A program made the translations under genes and the position numbers. Shown piece by piece: positions 25,686 to 32,742 of a stretch of 50,950 nucleotides of DNA. Position 1 is the first letter of the stretch. Every line of letters begins with the position of its first letter. Under the pieces are notes generated by a model. It did no database searches. It saw nothing but the letters and a program-made list of their open reading frames with translations, and was not told the DNA's origin. The DNA comes from Bacteroidota bacterium (GTDB taxonomy: Bacteria; Bacteroidota; Bacteroidia; B-17B0; Aurantibacillaceae), in contig JAJONO010000057.1 of assembly GCA_021323535.1 (NCBI GenBank), positions 1 to 50,950 on the forward strand, given 5' to 3'.

Positions 25686-26433
25686 AGTTAACTCCTTTCA
25701 TGTCGTCTTTATTCAATGATACATTTGGCAGCAGCATTGCTTCATGACCCTCCGGAGCGCCCATAGGGGTATAAGTGAGATAATTTTTATTTTTAATTAA
25801 AATATATTGCGATAATTTCCAGCTTTCTTTAATTGCTTTTATATTTTCGCCGGATAAAACCATTTCATAATTATTTTTCGGGCCAATAAATACAAGTGTC
25901 ACTTTTTCTCCTGCCTTTGTGCTGGCTATAGCGGAAATGATACTTAAAGCGCGCCCCTCAATATCTTTGGCCATTTTCCACGAAAAATGATTTAAAACCT
26001 CGCGCCATTTCTTTCCAAAATACTTTCTTTGAATGTAAGAGCCACCTTCAGCCAACGGGTTGCTTTCCCACGCTCCGTTTTTAATTTTAACTCGTGTTCG
26101 TGTGGCATTATAAACAGTATCGCTTAACAAAAAAGCCTTTAAATAAATATGTCCGTTTACGGAAACAGGAGTTTCGATACGGGATTTCATTTTGCTTATG
26201 GAGCTTTTATGATGATACCATCCGGCTTGTGTACCTTTCACTTTTTTAAGATCAAAATGTTTTATGATTTCAGGATACTCCTTTTTCGAATCTTTTTCTA
26301 ATCTTTCAAGAGTTTCGGCAGTAATTTTTTCACTCCGTTCTTTTTGTTTTTTTAAATACTCTTCCAGACTTGGCACCTGGCAAAAGCCTGAGTTTGCAAA
26401 GCAAAGGAAAAGTATAAAAGTTTTTATATTCAT
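25678..26433 (-). CDS. hypothetical exported protein
   Basis: 251 residues with a signal peptide (MNIKTFILFLCFANSGFCQ). The mature N-terminus is a charged helix (LEEYLKKQKERSEKITAETL), then a mixed region with KNGAWESNPLAEGGSYIQ and a C-terminal part with SLNKDDMKGVNYD. No family recognised. It starts eight bases after the MFS gene stop and overlaps the next gene by eight bases, so it belongs to the four-gene operon. Its role may be linked to the exporter, judged by position only. Confidence 0.6.
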   Translation of the reverse strand: MNIKTFILFLCFANSGFCQVPSLEEYLKKQKERSEKITAETLERLEKDSKKEYPEIIKHFDLKKVKGTQAGWYHHKSSISKMKSRIETPVSVNGHIYLKAFLLSDTVYNATRTRVKIKNGAWESNPLAEGGSYIQRKYFGKKWREVLNHFSWKMAKDIEGRALSIISAIASTKAGEKVTLVFIGPKNNYEMVLSGENIKAIKESWKLSQYILIKNKNYLTYTPMGAPEGHEAMLLPNVSLNKDDMKGVNYD

Positions 26434-26441
26434 AATCAGAA

Positions 26442-27665
26442 CTAATGCAATTTAAACTTATGCGTTTTTACACTCCAGTAAATTACCAGCGCACCAATAA
26501 CACTTAGCACGGCGCTTAAGGCAAACGAAATGCCCGGAAAATAGACAGTAGCATCGGGTTTAGAGAACTGGTAAAATAAATTGGTCATAATAAAGGGGCT
26601 AATAATGGCGCTAACACTCATTAAAGCCGTAAACACTCCCTGAATTTCGCCCTGCTCGTTATTCGGAATCTGGTTTGAAATAAGACCCTGTATGGCAGGG
26701 CCGCACAGGCCGCCAAGGCAATACGGAATTAAGGCCACATACATTACCCAACTGTGGGTGGCAATAGACAATATAGCAAGGCCCACCGCATAAAACGCAA
26801 TGCCATAAAAAATAGATTTTATTTGCCCGTACTTCGGAATAAACCATCGAATTAAACCGCCCTGTACCGCCGAAACTAAAATTCCTACAAAGGTAAGCGA
26901 GTAGCCAATTTCGGCCTCACTCCAATCAAACTTTAAAATATTGTAATAACCCCAAATGGTTTCAATAGTTTTGCCTGCAATGTAAAGTATAAGCAAGCCA
27001 ACAATTAAGCCAATAATTTGTGGATAGCGGCGCAGGTTATAAAATGTACCCAAAGGGTTGGCACGTTTCCAATCAAAACGCCGGCGATTTTTAAGAGCGA
27101 GCGATTCGGGAATAAAAAACAAACCATACAAAAAGTTTAGCAGCGATAAAATGCCTGCGGCCACAAATGGCGCACGCAAATCTATTTTACTGAACAAGGC
27201 GCCAAGCAATGGGCCAATAATAAAACCAACACCAAAGGCCACACCAATGAGGCCAAAATTCTGCGCGCGTTTTTCGGGCGGACTAATATCTGCAATGTAA
27301 GCACTGGCCGTTGTAAAACTTGCGCCGCCAATACCTGCAATAATGCGGCCCACCACCAGCCATGCGATATTGGGTGCATAGGCCAGCAAAAAATAATCGA
27401 GACCCAAACCCAGCAGCGATGCTAATAACACCGGCCGGCGCCCGAACCTATCGCTGAGCCCACCCAGCACCGGCGAAAACACAAACTGCATGATAGCGTA
27501 AAGCACCAACAGCCAGCCGCCCACCAGGCTTGCCTCGGCAATGTTGCCGCCGTTAAGTTTTTCGATAAGTTTAGGAATAATTGGAATAATGATACCAAAG
27601 CCCACACAATCTATAAGAATAGTAGCAAAAATAAAACCAAGCGAGGCGTTTTTAGATTTTAGCAT
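26442..27665 (-). CDS. MFS exporter, TetA/TCR-like
   Basis: 407 residues with about 12 membrane segments. Motif A of the 12-helix drug:H+ antiporters reads GLSDRFGRRPVLL (69-81), and the fourth-helix region has VVGRIIAGIGGASFTTASAYIAD, then PEKRAQNFGLIGVAFGVGFIIGP, as in TetA-type proteins. It is probably a proton-driven exporter, substrate unknown; the TetA resemblance does not prove tetracycline resistance. It heads the reverse-strand operon with three small membrane or exported proteins. No TetR-like regulator lies beside it. Confidence 0.87.
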   Translation of the reverse strand: MLKSKNASLGFIFATILIDCVGFGIIIPIIPKLIEKLNGGNIAEASLVGGWLLVLYAIMQFVFSPVLGGLSDRFGRRPVLLASLLGLGLDYFLLAYAPNIAWLVVGRIIAGIGGASFTTASAYIADISPPEKRAQNFGLIGVAFGVGFIIGPLLGALFSKIDLRAPFVAAGILSLLNFLYGLFFIPESLALKNRRRFDWKRANPLGTFYNLRRYPQIIGLIVGLLILYIAGKTIETIWGYYNILKFDWSEAEIGYSLTFVGILVSAVQGGLIRWFIPKYGQIKSIFYGIAFYAVGLAILSIATHSWVMYVALIPYCLGGLCGPAIQGLISNQIPNNEQGEIQGVFTALMSVSAIISPFIMTNLFYQFSKPDATVYFPGISFALSAVLSVIGALVIYWSVKTHKFKLH

Positions 27666-27801
27666 AAGTGAGAGTAAAGATAAATGAAATTTGGCGACGT
27701 GGTAGTACGTAAAAACACGGATAAAAGCGTGTTAAATTTTACCACCAGTATCCCTGCGGGAACTATTTACATTAAACCTTTTAGATATTCTGCAGCCTTG
27801 T

Positions 27802-27850
27802 TGTCACCCAAATTTTTTGTCCAGACCCTGAGCCAAGTCAAAGGGTGACA
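27802..27850. repeat. short palindromic element (TGTCACCC ... GGGTGACA)
   Basis: Eight-base arms TGTCACCC (27802-27809) and GGGTGACA (27843-27850) flank CCCTGAGCCAAGTCAAAGG, a degenerate copy of the same family as 23347-23430. It lies in the 235-bp gap between divergent genes. The start of the sensor kinase gene is 50 bases away, so it could sit inside its promoter region. Confidence 0.55.
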
Positions 27851-27900
27851 GTATCTATTTTGAGAGCAGAATTCTCTATCTTTATCCAAACAACTACAAC

Positions 27901-29415
27901 GTGAACATATACACTAAAAAGCAAAGATGGAAACTGGTACTGGCGGCACTCGCCTTTCTTATTGTTATTGCTTCATTGTGGTACACCAATAATCTTGTAA
28001 AACGAATTCGTAACGACGAAAAGAAAAAAGTGGAGCTCTGGGCCAAAGCTGTTCAGAAAAAAGCCAAGCTTGTAAAATTTACCAATGAATTATTCGAAAA
28101 AATAAAAGCCGAAGAGCGTAAAAAAGCCGAACTCTATGCCGAAGCAACCCGCCAACTCAGCGGCGATTTAAAAGACCCCTCATTTGTTTTAAAAGTATTG
28201 CAGGAAAACACTACCGTGCCGGTCATTCTTACCAATGAAAAAGACGAACTATTTCCTACAACAGCATCACGGAACCTGGATTCTTTAAGAGAGAAAGATA
28301 CCGTTTATCTGCGTCAGCAGCTCAATATTATGAAGGCCCTTTATCCTCCCATGGAAGTGGAAGTTTATAAAGGGATCAAGCAGCGTTTGTATCACAAGGA
28401 TAGTCGCGTATTCACCGATATTCAATTGGTATTTGATAGTCTTACTAAATCATTTATGGACGAAGTGGCTGTAAATTCCGCCGCGGTGCCCGTAATTTAT
28501 ACCGATTCAAGTAAAACAAAAGTCATTGAGAAAAACGATAAAATTGATGTAAAACAGATCGATACTCCTGATAAATTAAAAAACACACTGAACGATCTTT
28601 CCGGCCAGAACGAACCAATTAAAATTATTCTCAAAGAAGGAGAAGCGAATTATATTTTTTATGCCGAGTCCGAACTTCTAACCAAACTCAGGTTGTATCC
28701 TTACGTGCAATTCGGGGTTATAGGTTTATTCTTACTCATTGCCTACATCCTTTTCAGCACGGCGCGTAAAGCAGAACAGGACCAGGTATGGGTGGGCATG
28801 AGCAAGGAGACAGCGCACCAGTTGGGAACGCCGTTGTCGTCGCTCATGGCCTGGAATGAACACTTGCGTGGACTTGGAGTAGACGAAAATATTGTGAACG
28901 AAATGCAGCGCGACGTAAAACGCCTGGATACGATCACCGACCGCTTTAGCAAAATAGGATCGCAGCCAACGCTCACGCAGGAAAATGTAAATGATGTTCT
29001 TAAAAATGCAGTGGAATATCTGAAGAGCCGTACCTCGAGAAATGTAACGTATCATATCGAAATGCCTTCCGAAAACCTGCAGGCACAATTGTGCGTACCG
29101 TTGTTTGAATGGGTGATTGAAAATTTATGTAAGAACGCTGTGGACGCTATGAACGGAAAAGGCGAGATTTGGGTAAAGCTAAAAGACATTCCTGAAGGAT
29201 TGATTATAGATATCAGGGACACCGGAAAAGGAATTCCTAAATCGAAGTTTAAAACTGTTTTTGAACCGGGCTTTACTACCAAGCAAAGAGGCTGGGGATT
29301 AGGATTGAGTCTCACCAAGCGCATCATAGAAAACTATCATGAAGGAAAGATCTATGTTCTGAATAGCGAAATCAATAAAGGAACAACATTCAGAATTGAG
29401 ATGAAGAGGTTCTGA
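27901..29415 (+). CDS. orphan sensor histidine kinase
   Basis: 504 residues, GTG start just before the first hydrophobic helix (about 12-28, LVLAALAFLIVIASLWY). A periplasmic or external region (about 30-265) with a coiled-coil Lys/Glu-rich start follows, then a second helix (about 270-287). The dimerisation helix has the phospho-acceptor His306 in KETAHQLGTPLSSL, a His-box form common in Bacteroidota. The ATPase domain has N-box ENLCKNAVDA (407-416), DTGKGIP (440-446) and GWGLGLS (464-470). No response regulator is adjacent. The extracytoplasmic sensor is not of a recognised family. Confidence 0.93.
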   Translation: MNIYTKKQRWKLVLAALAFLIVIASLWYTNNLVKRIRNDEKKKVELWAKAVQKKAKLVKFTNELFEKIKAEERKKAELYAEATRQLSGDLKDPSFVLKVLQENTTVPVILTNEKDELFPTTASRNLDSLREKDTVYLRQQLNIMKALYPPMEVEVYKGIKQRLYHKDSRVFTDIQLVFDSLTKSFMDEVAVNSAAVPVIYTDSSKTKVIEKNDKIDVKQIDTPDKLKNTLNDLSGQNEPIKIILKEGEANYIFYAESELLTKLRLYPYVQFGVIGLFLLIAYILFSTARKAEQDQVWVGMSKETAHQLGTPLSSLMAWNEHLRGLGVDENIVNEMQRDVKRLDTITDRFSKIGSQPTLTQENVNDVLKNAVEYLKSRTSRNVTYHIEMPSENLQAQLCVPLFEWVIENLCKNAVDAMNGKGEIWVKLKDIPEGLIIDIRDTGKGIPKSKFKTVFEPGFTTKQRGWGLGLSLTKRIIENYHEGKIYVLNSEINKGTTFRIEMKRF

Positions 29416-29441
29416 TCATGCAAATCCCTTACAATACAATT

Positions 29442-29547
29442 TGTCATCCTGAGGAACGAAGGATCTGCCCTTAACAGCTGATAAAGCCCAGATCCCTCGT
29501 GCCTCCTTCGGACGCTGAAGCTTTAGCGAAGGCGCTGCGGGATGACA
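29442..29547. repeat. palindromic dispersed element (TGTCATCCTGAGGAACGAAGGATCT type)
   Basis: The left arm TGTCATCCTGAGGAACGAAGG starts at 29442 and runs to GGATCT; the right arm runs from AGATCCCTCG (29490) to GGGATGACA (29539-29547), with an insertion containing CGCTGAAGCTTTAGCGAAGGC. That insertion resembles ACGCCGAAGCTTTAGCGCAGG near 46328. It fills most of the 218-bp gap behind the histidine kinase and would form a long hairpin. Confidence 0.65.
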
Positions 29548-29633
29548 GTGTAGAATGTAGGAGTGTTTTAACCTTTTTTTCATCCCCCGGCATGTATTTT
29601 TCCAAGGTAGAATTCGTAATTTAGTAAGACTTT

Positions 29634-30899
29634 ATGAGAAAGATTTTATTTCTGGTTTTATTGTCTGTTTTATCTGTAAGAACATTCGCCTCTTATATTC
29701 TTATTCCTATGGACGATGGGCAGAAGAACCATCTGAAAGCATACGGACTGGCTTACTGGGCGTTGAAAGGCGAGCTGGAAATTCATTGGCTCACCAATTA
29801 CCGTGGTGGAAGTTTTTTAATTCCTAACGCTACACCCGTTCCAAAAGAATGTGTGATCAGGGGTATCAGCTATGAAACCATTTCCGACGCGCAAAAAAAC
29901 GCTATTCTCGCCGAGATCGCGAATCCGGAAGTAAACCAGGATGCTGTGAAACTTGAAAAAGCGCCGCGTATTGCAGTGTATTCTCCAAAAGGTAAACAAC
30001 CGTGGGACGATGCGGTAACACTGGTATTGAAATATGCTGAAATTCCTTACGATGTTATTTACGACGAAGAAATTTATCTCGAAAAATTAAAAGATTATGA
30101 TTGGTTACACCTGCATCATGAAGATTTCACAGGGCAGTATGGTAAGTTTTACGGAAGCTTTGCCTATGCAGCCTGGTACCAGAACGAAGTGAAGGAAAAC
30201 GAAGCCATGGCCAAAAAACTGGGCTTCTCAAAAACATCGCAGATGAAATTACACTCTGCAAAAAAGATCAAAGACTTTGTTTTTAATGGAGGATTTTTAT
30301 TTGCCATGTGCAGCGCCACGGATAGTTACGACATTGCACTTGCAGTAGAAGGCATCGACATCTGTGAAACCATGTACGATCATGATCCCGCCGATAAAAA
30401 TGCGAATACAAAAATAGATTACTCAAAAGGCTTTGCTTTCGAAAACTACAAGTTAAGTATGAACCCAATGGAATATGAATATTCTACAATTGACACTTAC
30501 GGTTCGAGAAGAAATTTTGGGATGACGCAAAAAACAGATTTATTTACATTGTTCGAATTCTCTGCCAAGTGGGATCCTGTTCCAACCATGCTTTGTCAGA
30601 ATCATACCAATACCATTCAGGGGTTCTGGGGACAAACCGCAGGATTCGATAAAAAATACATTCGCAAAAACGTTCTTATTATGGGCGAGGCAAAAGCTTT
30701 TGGGGAGGCGCGTTACATTCATGGCGATCACGGAAAAGGAACCTGGACGTTCTACTCGGGCCATGATCCTGAAGATTACGAGCATAGGGTAGAAGAACCC
30801 CCAACTGATCTCTCGTTGCATCCTAACTCACCGGGTTACCGTTTAATTCTTAATAACATTTTGTTCCCTGCCGCGAAAAAGAAAAAGCAAAAAACGTAA
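29634..30899 (+). CDS. conserved exported protein, often auto-named asparagine synthetase B
   Basis: 421 residues with a signal peptide (residues 1-19, ending TFAS). Immediately after it comes YILIPMDDGQKNHLKAYGLAYW and NYRGGSFL, a set of phrases I associate with a conserved Bacteroidota family that databases label asparagine synthetase B. Neither an N-terminal Cys nucleophile nor an SGGxDS PPi motif is seen, so that enzyme activity is not supported. LHHEDFTGQYG and FNGGFLFAMCSATDS suggest a class I glutamine-amidotransferase-like fold. Probably periplasmic. A lysine-rich tail (AAKKKKQKT) ends it. Confidence 0.7.
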   Translation: MRKILFLVLLSVLSVRTFASYILIPMDDGQKNHLKAYGLAYWALKGELEIHWLTNYRGGSFLIPNATPVPKECVIRGISYETISDAQKNAILAEIANPEVNQDAVKLEKAPRIAVYSPKGKQPWDDAVTLVLKYAEIPYDVIYDEEIYLEKLKDYDWLHLHHEDFTGQYGKFYGSFAYAAWYQNEVKENEAMAKKLGFSKTSQMKLHSAKKIKDFVFNGGFLFAMCSATDSYDIALAVEGIDICETMYDHDPADKNANTKIDYSKGFAFENYKLSMNPMEYEYSTIDTYGSRRNFGMTQKTDLFTLFEFSAKWDPVPTMLCQNHTNTIQGFWGQTAGFDKKYIRKNVLIMGEAKAFGEARYIHGDHGKGTWTFYSGHDPEDYEHRVEEPPTDLSLHPNSPGYRLILNNILFPAAKKKKQKT

Positions 30900-30908
30900 C
30901 TTCGCCCT

Positions 30909-31277
30909 ATCAATTTCATTCTTCAGATATTAGTTTCTTCCATCGCGGTTTTTATAGTGGCGCATATTGCTCCCGGTGTCACTATCGATAATTACGTTTC
31001 TGCCATTCTTGTAGCAGTTGTATTATCGTTCCTCAATCAGATCGTAAAACCAATTCTTACTATTCTCACCATTCCTATTACCATTTTTACTTTAGGATTT
31101 TTTCTTCTCGTTATTAATGCCATCATTATTCTTCTGGCCGATAAACTCGTAAGCGATTTTAAAGTAAATGGCTTCTGGTACGCTTTACTGTTCAGTCTTA
31201 TTCTTTCTGTAATTACCAGCATCCTCAATCGCTGGTTTGGTGTGAAGAAAGATGAAGAGCGGGAAGAGCGTCAATAA
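30909..31277 (+). CDS. holin superfamily IV (PF04020-like) membrane protein, non-canonical start
   Basis: About 122 residues with four membrane segments, matching the Phage_holin_4_2 family of small membrane proteins (VVLSFLNQIVKPILTILTIPITIFTLGFFLLVINAI split: first, the NQIVKPIL-TIPIT block; then VNGFWYALLFSLILSV). The conserved N-terminal helix NFILQILVSSIAVFIVAHI is in frame back to the preceding stop at 30897-30899, but no ATG, GTG or TTG lies before it. The best candidate start is ATC at 30909; the first normal start, GTG at 30957, would remove the first helix. These proteins are widespread in bacteria and are not evidence of a prophage. Confidence 0.72.
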   Translation: MNFILQILVSSIAVFIVAHIAPGVTIDNYVSAILVAVVLSFLNQIVKPILTILTIPITIFTLGFFLLVINAIIILLADKLVSDFKVNGFWYALLFSLILSVITSILNRWFGVKKDEEREERQ

Positions 31278-31289
31278 CGGTTCTCGCTG

Positions 31290-31600
31290 AGTTCACAGTG
31301 ATCGCAGAGTCCGCTGAGGAAAAATGTAAATCTGTGTCAATCTGAGAAATCTGTGTCATTTTTTTAGGCGGTTAGATTAGTATCAATTTGCGCCATTCGC
31401 GTTAACCTTCTTCGGTTAGATCTGTGCTCATCTGCGAAATCTGTGGTAGTTTTTTGAGAGTTTAGATTAGCGTACATTCGCGTCAACCTTCTGCAGCTCG
31501 ATTAGTGTCAAATCGTGCAATTCGTGTCTTCTTCTGCAGTTAGATTTATGAAATCTGTGTCTTTTCTCTGCGGCTTGAGTTGTGCAATTCGTAGCCAAAA
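31290..31600. repeat. degenerate AATCTGTGTC-type repeat tract
   Basis: The 358-bp gap holds about ten degenerate copies of short words: AATCTGTGTCAATCTGAGAA, ATCTGCGAAATCTGTGG, GTTAGATTAG, TTCGCGTTAACCTTC, TTCGTGTCTTCTTCTGCAG. No open frame fits a gene. The same style of repeat is commonly seen between Bacteroidota genes. Copies alternate in spacing and do not form one clean hairpin. Confidence 0.6.
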
Positions 31601-31608
31601 TAAACCAC

Positions 31609-31630
31609 AAAAAAAAGGGGCTCTCGCCCC
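31609..31630 (-). terminator. Rho-independent terminator of the DUF4412 gene
   Basis: Read on the reverse strand: GGGGC-GAGA-GCCCC followed by eight T. The stem is at 31617-31621 and 31626-31630, the T run is 31609-31616. It lies just past the stop of the reverse-strand gene ending at 31636. Confidence 0.8.
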
Positions 31631-31635
31631 TCTCA

Positions 31636-32274
31636 TTATTTATCAAATTTGTTGTAATCCGAAGGCACTTTTAAATTCGCCTCATCCGGAATGGTTTTGT
31701 TGATCTTCACAACTTCCAGTCTCGTTAAAGCCTTACCATCACTGAGTTGTTTTTCTTCACTTAATAAAGGCATGCTTCCTTCTGGTAAACCTGTGATCTG
31801 GCTGAAATAAACACTTTGTTTGTCCTTACGGTTCCACAGTTTAACAATAGGAACGAAGAAATTAAACTTATCCTGGGCGATCCAGTAAGTAATTACAGTA
31901 TTTTCTTCAGTATTCTTTACAATGTATTCATTGCATTTAACCCCCTGAACCATTTTGGTGTTGGTTCCTTTGGTAACCTCGCATTTACCCTTAATAATGG
32001 CAGGTGTTTCGCTTTTTTGCTCGCCCCACACCTTACGTTTAGGATTTATCCATTTAATGGTATTGGTATTCATGTCAAAGATAAAACTTCCTTCAATGTT
32101 GCCGGTTTTACGGCTAAACTGGTCAAGTTTTACCATTTTATCCTTTACATAATAGGTGTTGTTGGTAGTGTCTTTTGAATTAGAGTATTTAAAATCAATA
32201 CTTCCGTTAAATCCCTGCGCGCTGATACCGCCTGCAAGGAGAAAAGTTGCTGCTACGAGTAAGGTTTTCTTCAT
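31636..32274 (-). CDS. DUF4412-type exported protein
   Basis: 212 residues with a signal peptide ending GGISAQ. The mature part is a beta-rich carrier-like fold: FNGSIDFKYSNS, TNTIKWINPKRKVWG, NEYIVKNTEENTVITYWIA. The pattern fits the DUF4412 family, which is periplasmic and functionally unassigned but often near lipid or metal handling genes. Its own terminator follows. It is divergent from yraN, with 79 bases between the two starts that must hold both promoters. Confidence 0.7.
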   Translation of the reverse strand: MKKTLLVAATFLLAGGISAQGFNGSIDFKYSNSKDTTNNTYYVKDKMVKLDQFSRKTGNIEGSFIFDMNTNTIKWINPKRKVWGEQKSETPAIIKGKCEVTKGTNTKMVQGVKCNEYIVKNTEENTVITYWIAQDKFNFFVPIVKLWNRKDKQSVYFSQITGLPEGSMPLLSEEKQLSDGKALTRLEVVKINKTIPDEANLKVPSDYNKFDK

Positions 32275-32341
32275 GGGTTAGTTTTTAAAAAATAGGATCC
32301 AGAGTTCGTTCAATGGGTCGTATTCGGACATCTAATATATA

Positions 32342-32349
32342 TAATTTCG
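32342..32349 (+). promoter_or_regulatory. candidate -7 element directly before yraN
   Basis: TAATTTCG (one mismatch to TAnnTTTG) ends four bases before the yraN ATG at 32354. No clear TTG lies 17-20 bases upstream (TTC at 32323-32325). If used, the transcript would begin at or next to the ATG. The same spacing is seen at 32731-32738. Confidence 0.35.
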
Positions 32350-32353
32350 GCAA

Positions 32354-32728
32354 ATGGATGCCAAAAAAAATTCACAAAAAACGGGAAATGAAGCCGAAGA
32401 AACAGCCCGGAAACTACTTGTTAAAAAAGGGTTTACCATACTTCACAGAAACTGGAGGTTCAGAAAATATGAAGTGGACATCATTGCCGAAAATGCCGAT
32501 TTTATTGTATTTGTAGAGGTAAAAGGAAGAACAGATACAACAATGGGCGAGCCTGAAGAATTTGTCACGAAACAAAAACAAAAGTTCATTATTTCTGCTG
32601 CCAATCATTATATCCAGGAACGCGATATCACAAAAGAAGCGCGATTCGATATTATTTCGGTTTTAGTAATTAATAACAATATAACTGTAAAACATTTAGA
32701 GGATGCGTGGTATGCTTCGCTTAAGTAG
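32354..32728 (+). CDS. yraN: YraN family (UPF0102) endonuclease-like protein
   Basis: 124 residues, the family's usual length. The restriction-endonuclease-like fold is visible: GNEAEETARKLLVKKGF, HRNWRFRKYEVDIIAEN with the conserved E and D, VFVEVKGRTD with E and K of the PD-(D/E)xK core, and EARFDII. YraN is a widespread single-domain protein linked to DNA processing; its exact role is not settled. It is followed directly by the pseudouridine synthase gene, 14 bases later. Confidence 0.9.
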   Translation: MDAKKNSQKTGNEAEETARKLLVKKGFTILHRNWRFRKYEVDIIAENADFIVFVEVKGRTDTTMGEPEEFVTKQKQKFIISAANHYIQERDITKEARFDIISVLVINNNITVKHLEDAWYASLK

Positions 32729-32730
32729 TG

Positions 32731-32738
32731 TACCTTTG
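32731..32738 (+). promoter_or_regulatory. candidate -7 element directly before the pseudouridine synthase gene
   Basis: TACCTTTG is a perfect match to TAnnTTTG and ends four bases before the ATG at 32743. No TTG is found at the right distance upstream. The gene would be transcribed from its own ATG or very near it, or the match is accidental. Confidence 0.4.
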
Positions 32739-32742
32739 CATT

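Noticed and set aside
26442-27665. Tetracycline resistance gene
   Set aside because: The MFS motifs are general; no TetR neighbour or TetA-specific feature is visible.
30909-31277. Prophage remnant suggested by the holin-like gene
   Set aside because: PF04020-type proteins are widespread in bacteria, and no other phage gene lies nearby.
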